NCBI GenBank assembly: GCA_943846745.1
Contig: OX044360.1
Coordinates: 2,480,001 to 2,544,000, forward strand
DNA length: 64,000 nt
Source: Opacimonas sp002292215
Lineage (GTDB): Bacteria; Pseudomonadota; Gammaproteobacteria; Enterobacterales; Alteromonadaceae
Direction of reading: 5' to 3'
Part shown: positions 63,423-64,000 of the stretch, in pieces
Layout: each line of letters begins with the position of its first letter
Numbering within the stretch: position 1 is the first letter of the stretch
The notes under the pieces: generated by a model
Databases searched by the model: none
The model's input: only the letters and a program-made list of their open reading frames with translations
What the model was told of the DNA's origin: nothing
Made by a program: the position numbers and the translations under genes

Positions 63423-64000
63423 ATGCAATCACATCAACGCCAACAATTTATCGATTTAACCCAATCTGATCCGGTGACGGCGTTAGTCAAGATAATGCAA
63501 CAACTGCGTGATCCGCACTCAGGCTGTCCGTGGGATATTGGACAAACGATGCAAACCATCATTCCGCATACAATCGAAGAAACGTATGAAGTCGCAGATG
63601 CGATTTACTCTGGAGATCCCCAGCATATAAAAGAAGAGCTTGGTGATTTATTATTTCAAGTGGTGTTTTATGCGCAGTTAGGGCAAGAGCAAGGTTGGTT
63701 TGATTTTGATGATGTCGCTCAAGGCATGTGTAACAAACTCATTCGTCGTCATCCGCATGTTTTTACTGACCAATCGGAGTTAACTGCGCAGCAGGTTGAA
63801 GCTCAATGGGATGCGATAAAACAAACTGAAAAAGCGGGTTTACCCATTCCCACTTCTATTTTAGCTAATATCCCAACGGGTATGACGCCACTCATGCAAG
63901 CGCATAAAATTCAAAAAGCGTGTGCCAAAGTCGGCTTTGATTGGTCTGATATTGCACCTGTTGCGGATAAAGTAAAAGAAGAACTTGCTGAAGTGCAAGC
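63423..64000 (+). CDS. mazG: Nucleoside triphosphate pyrophosphohydrolase MazG, cut by window end
   Basis: The frame runs from ATG 63423 to the window edge without a stop. It shows the MazG signature: LRDPHSGCPWDIGQTMQTIIPHTIEETYEVADAI, then IKEELGDLLFQVVFYAQLGQEQG with the acidic metal-binding EExxD-type residues, and KLIRRHPHVF. The second MazG domain begins near KIQKACAKVGFDW. MazG hydrolyses NTPs to NMP and PPi and lowers (p)ppGpp in E. coli. It follows relA directly; no mazEF toxin-antitoxin genes lie between. Confidence 0.96.
   Translation, partial: MQSHQRQQFIDLTQSDPVTALVKIMQQLRDPHSGCPWDIGQTMQTIIPHTIEETYEVADAIYSGDPQHIKEELGDLLFQVVFYAQLGQEQGWFDFDDVAQGMCNKLIRRHPHVFTDQSELTAQQVEAQWDAIKQTEKAGLPIPTSILANIPTGMTPLMQAHKIQKACAKVGFDWSDIAPVADKVKEELAEVQ

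Overview
The window is a chromosomal segment of a Gram-negative gammaproteobacterium, most likely a marine member of the Alteromonadales. The evidence is gene order and family membership: an rpsU-yqeY-dnaG-rpoD macromolecular synthesis cluster facing tsaD, an lptD-surA-pdxA-rsmA-apaG-apaH operon, a recJ/recO-pdxJ-acpS-rlmD-relA-mazG series, and a TonB2-type energiser with a DUF3450 protein and a TtpC-like ExbB. Base composition is moderately AT-rich. There are no rRNA or tRNA genes, CRISPR arrays, insertion sequences or phage genes. Nearly all of the DNA is core genome, with one small AT-rich accessory patch near 35.9-37.5 kb.

Layout. 0-7.4 kb: a DUF3016 protein, a DmdC-type acyl-CoA dehydrogenase, a lipoprotein Nudix hydrolase and a two-gene RND efflux pump. 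7.4-17.1 kb: rpoD, dnaG, yqeY and rpsU (leftward), tsaD, plsY, folB-folK-uppP-HIT, and rdgC. 17.3-30.2 kb: a phosphate-starvation locus, phoB-phoR-pstS, then a large lipoprotein, a TonB-dependent receptor, and the operon DUF3450-ttpC-exbB-exbD-tonB-TPR. 30.2-35.9 kb: an S9 oligopeptidase lipoprotein, a two-domain CpxP/Spy-like protein and cpxRA. 35.9-41.2 kb: an AraC regulator with a degenerate receiver domain, an orphan gene, short repeats, a fadD-like ligase, a small membrane protein and a PQQ-type sugar dehydrogenase. 41.5-46.2 kb: acnB, a DUF192 lipoprotein and lysC. 46.2-52.9 kb: an MCP gene scrap and the LPS-assembly operon (leftward). 53-64 kb: djlA, xerD, dsbC, recJ, a 90-residue unknown, recO, pdxJ, acpS, rlmD, relA and the 5' part of mazG.

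The most interesting system is the phosphate locus. Two good and one weaker PhoB-type promoter can be read by eye. Each has 7-bp half-sites repeating every 11 bp and a -10 box exactly 10 nt downstream. They lie before phoB, before the lipoprotein/receptor pair and before the TonB operon. This ties a complete dedicated outer-membrane uptake machine to phosphate starvation, so the receptor probably imports phosphate or a phosphorus compound. Other points worth checking are a nested-hairpin leader on rpsU mRNA, the MCP remnant beside lysC, a tandem CpxP-like protein with a CpxR box, lipoprotein signals on a Nudix hydrolase and on DsbC, and several phased short repeats that look like operators.
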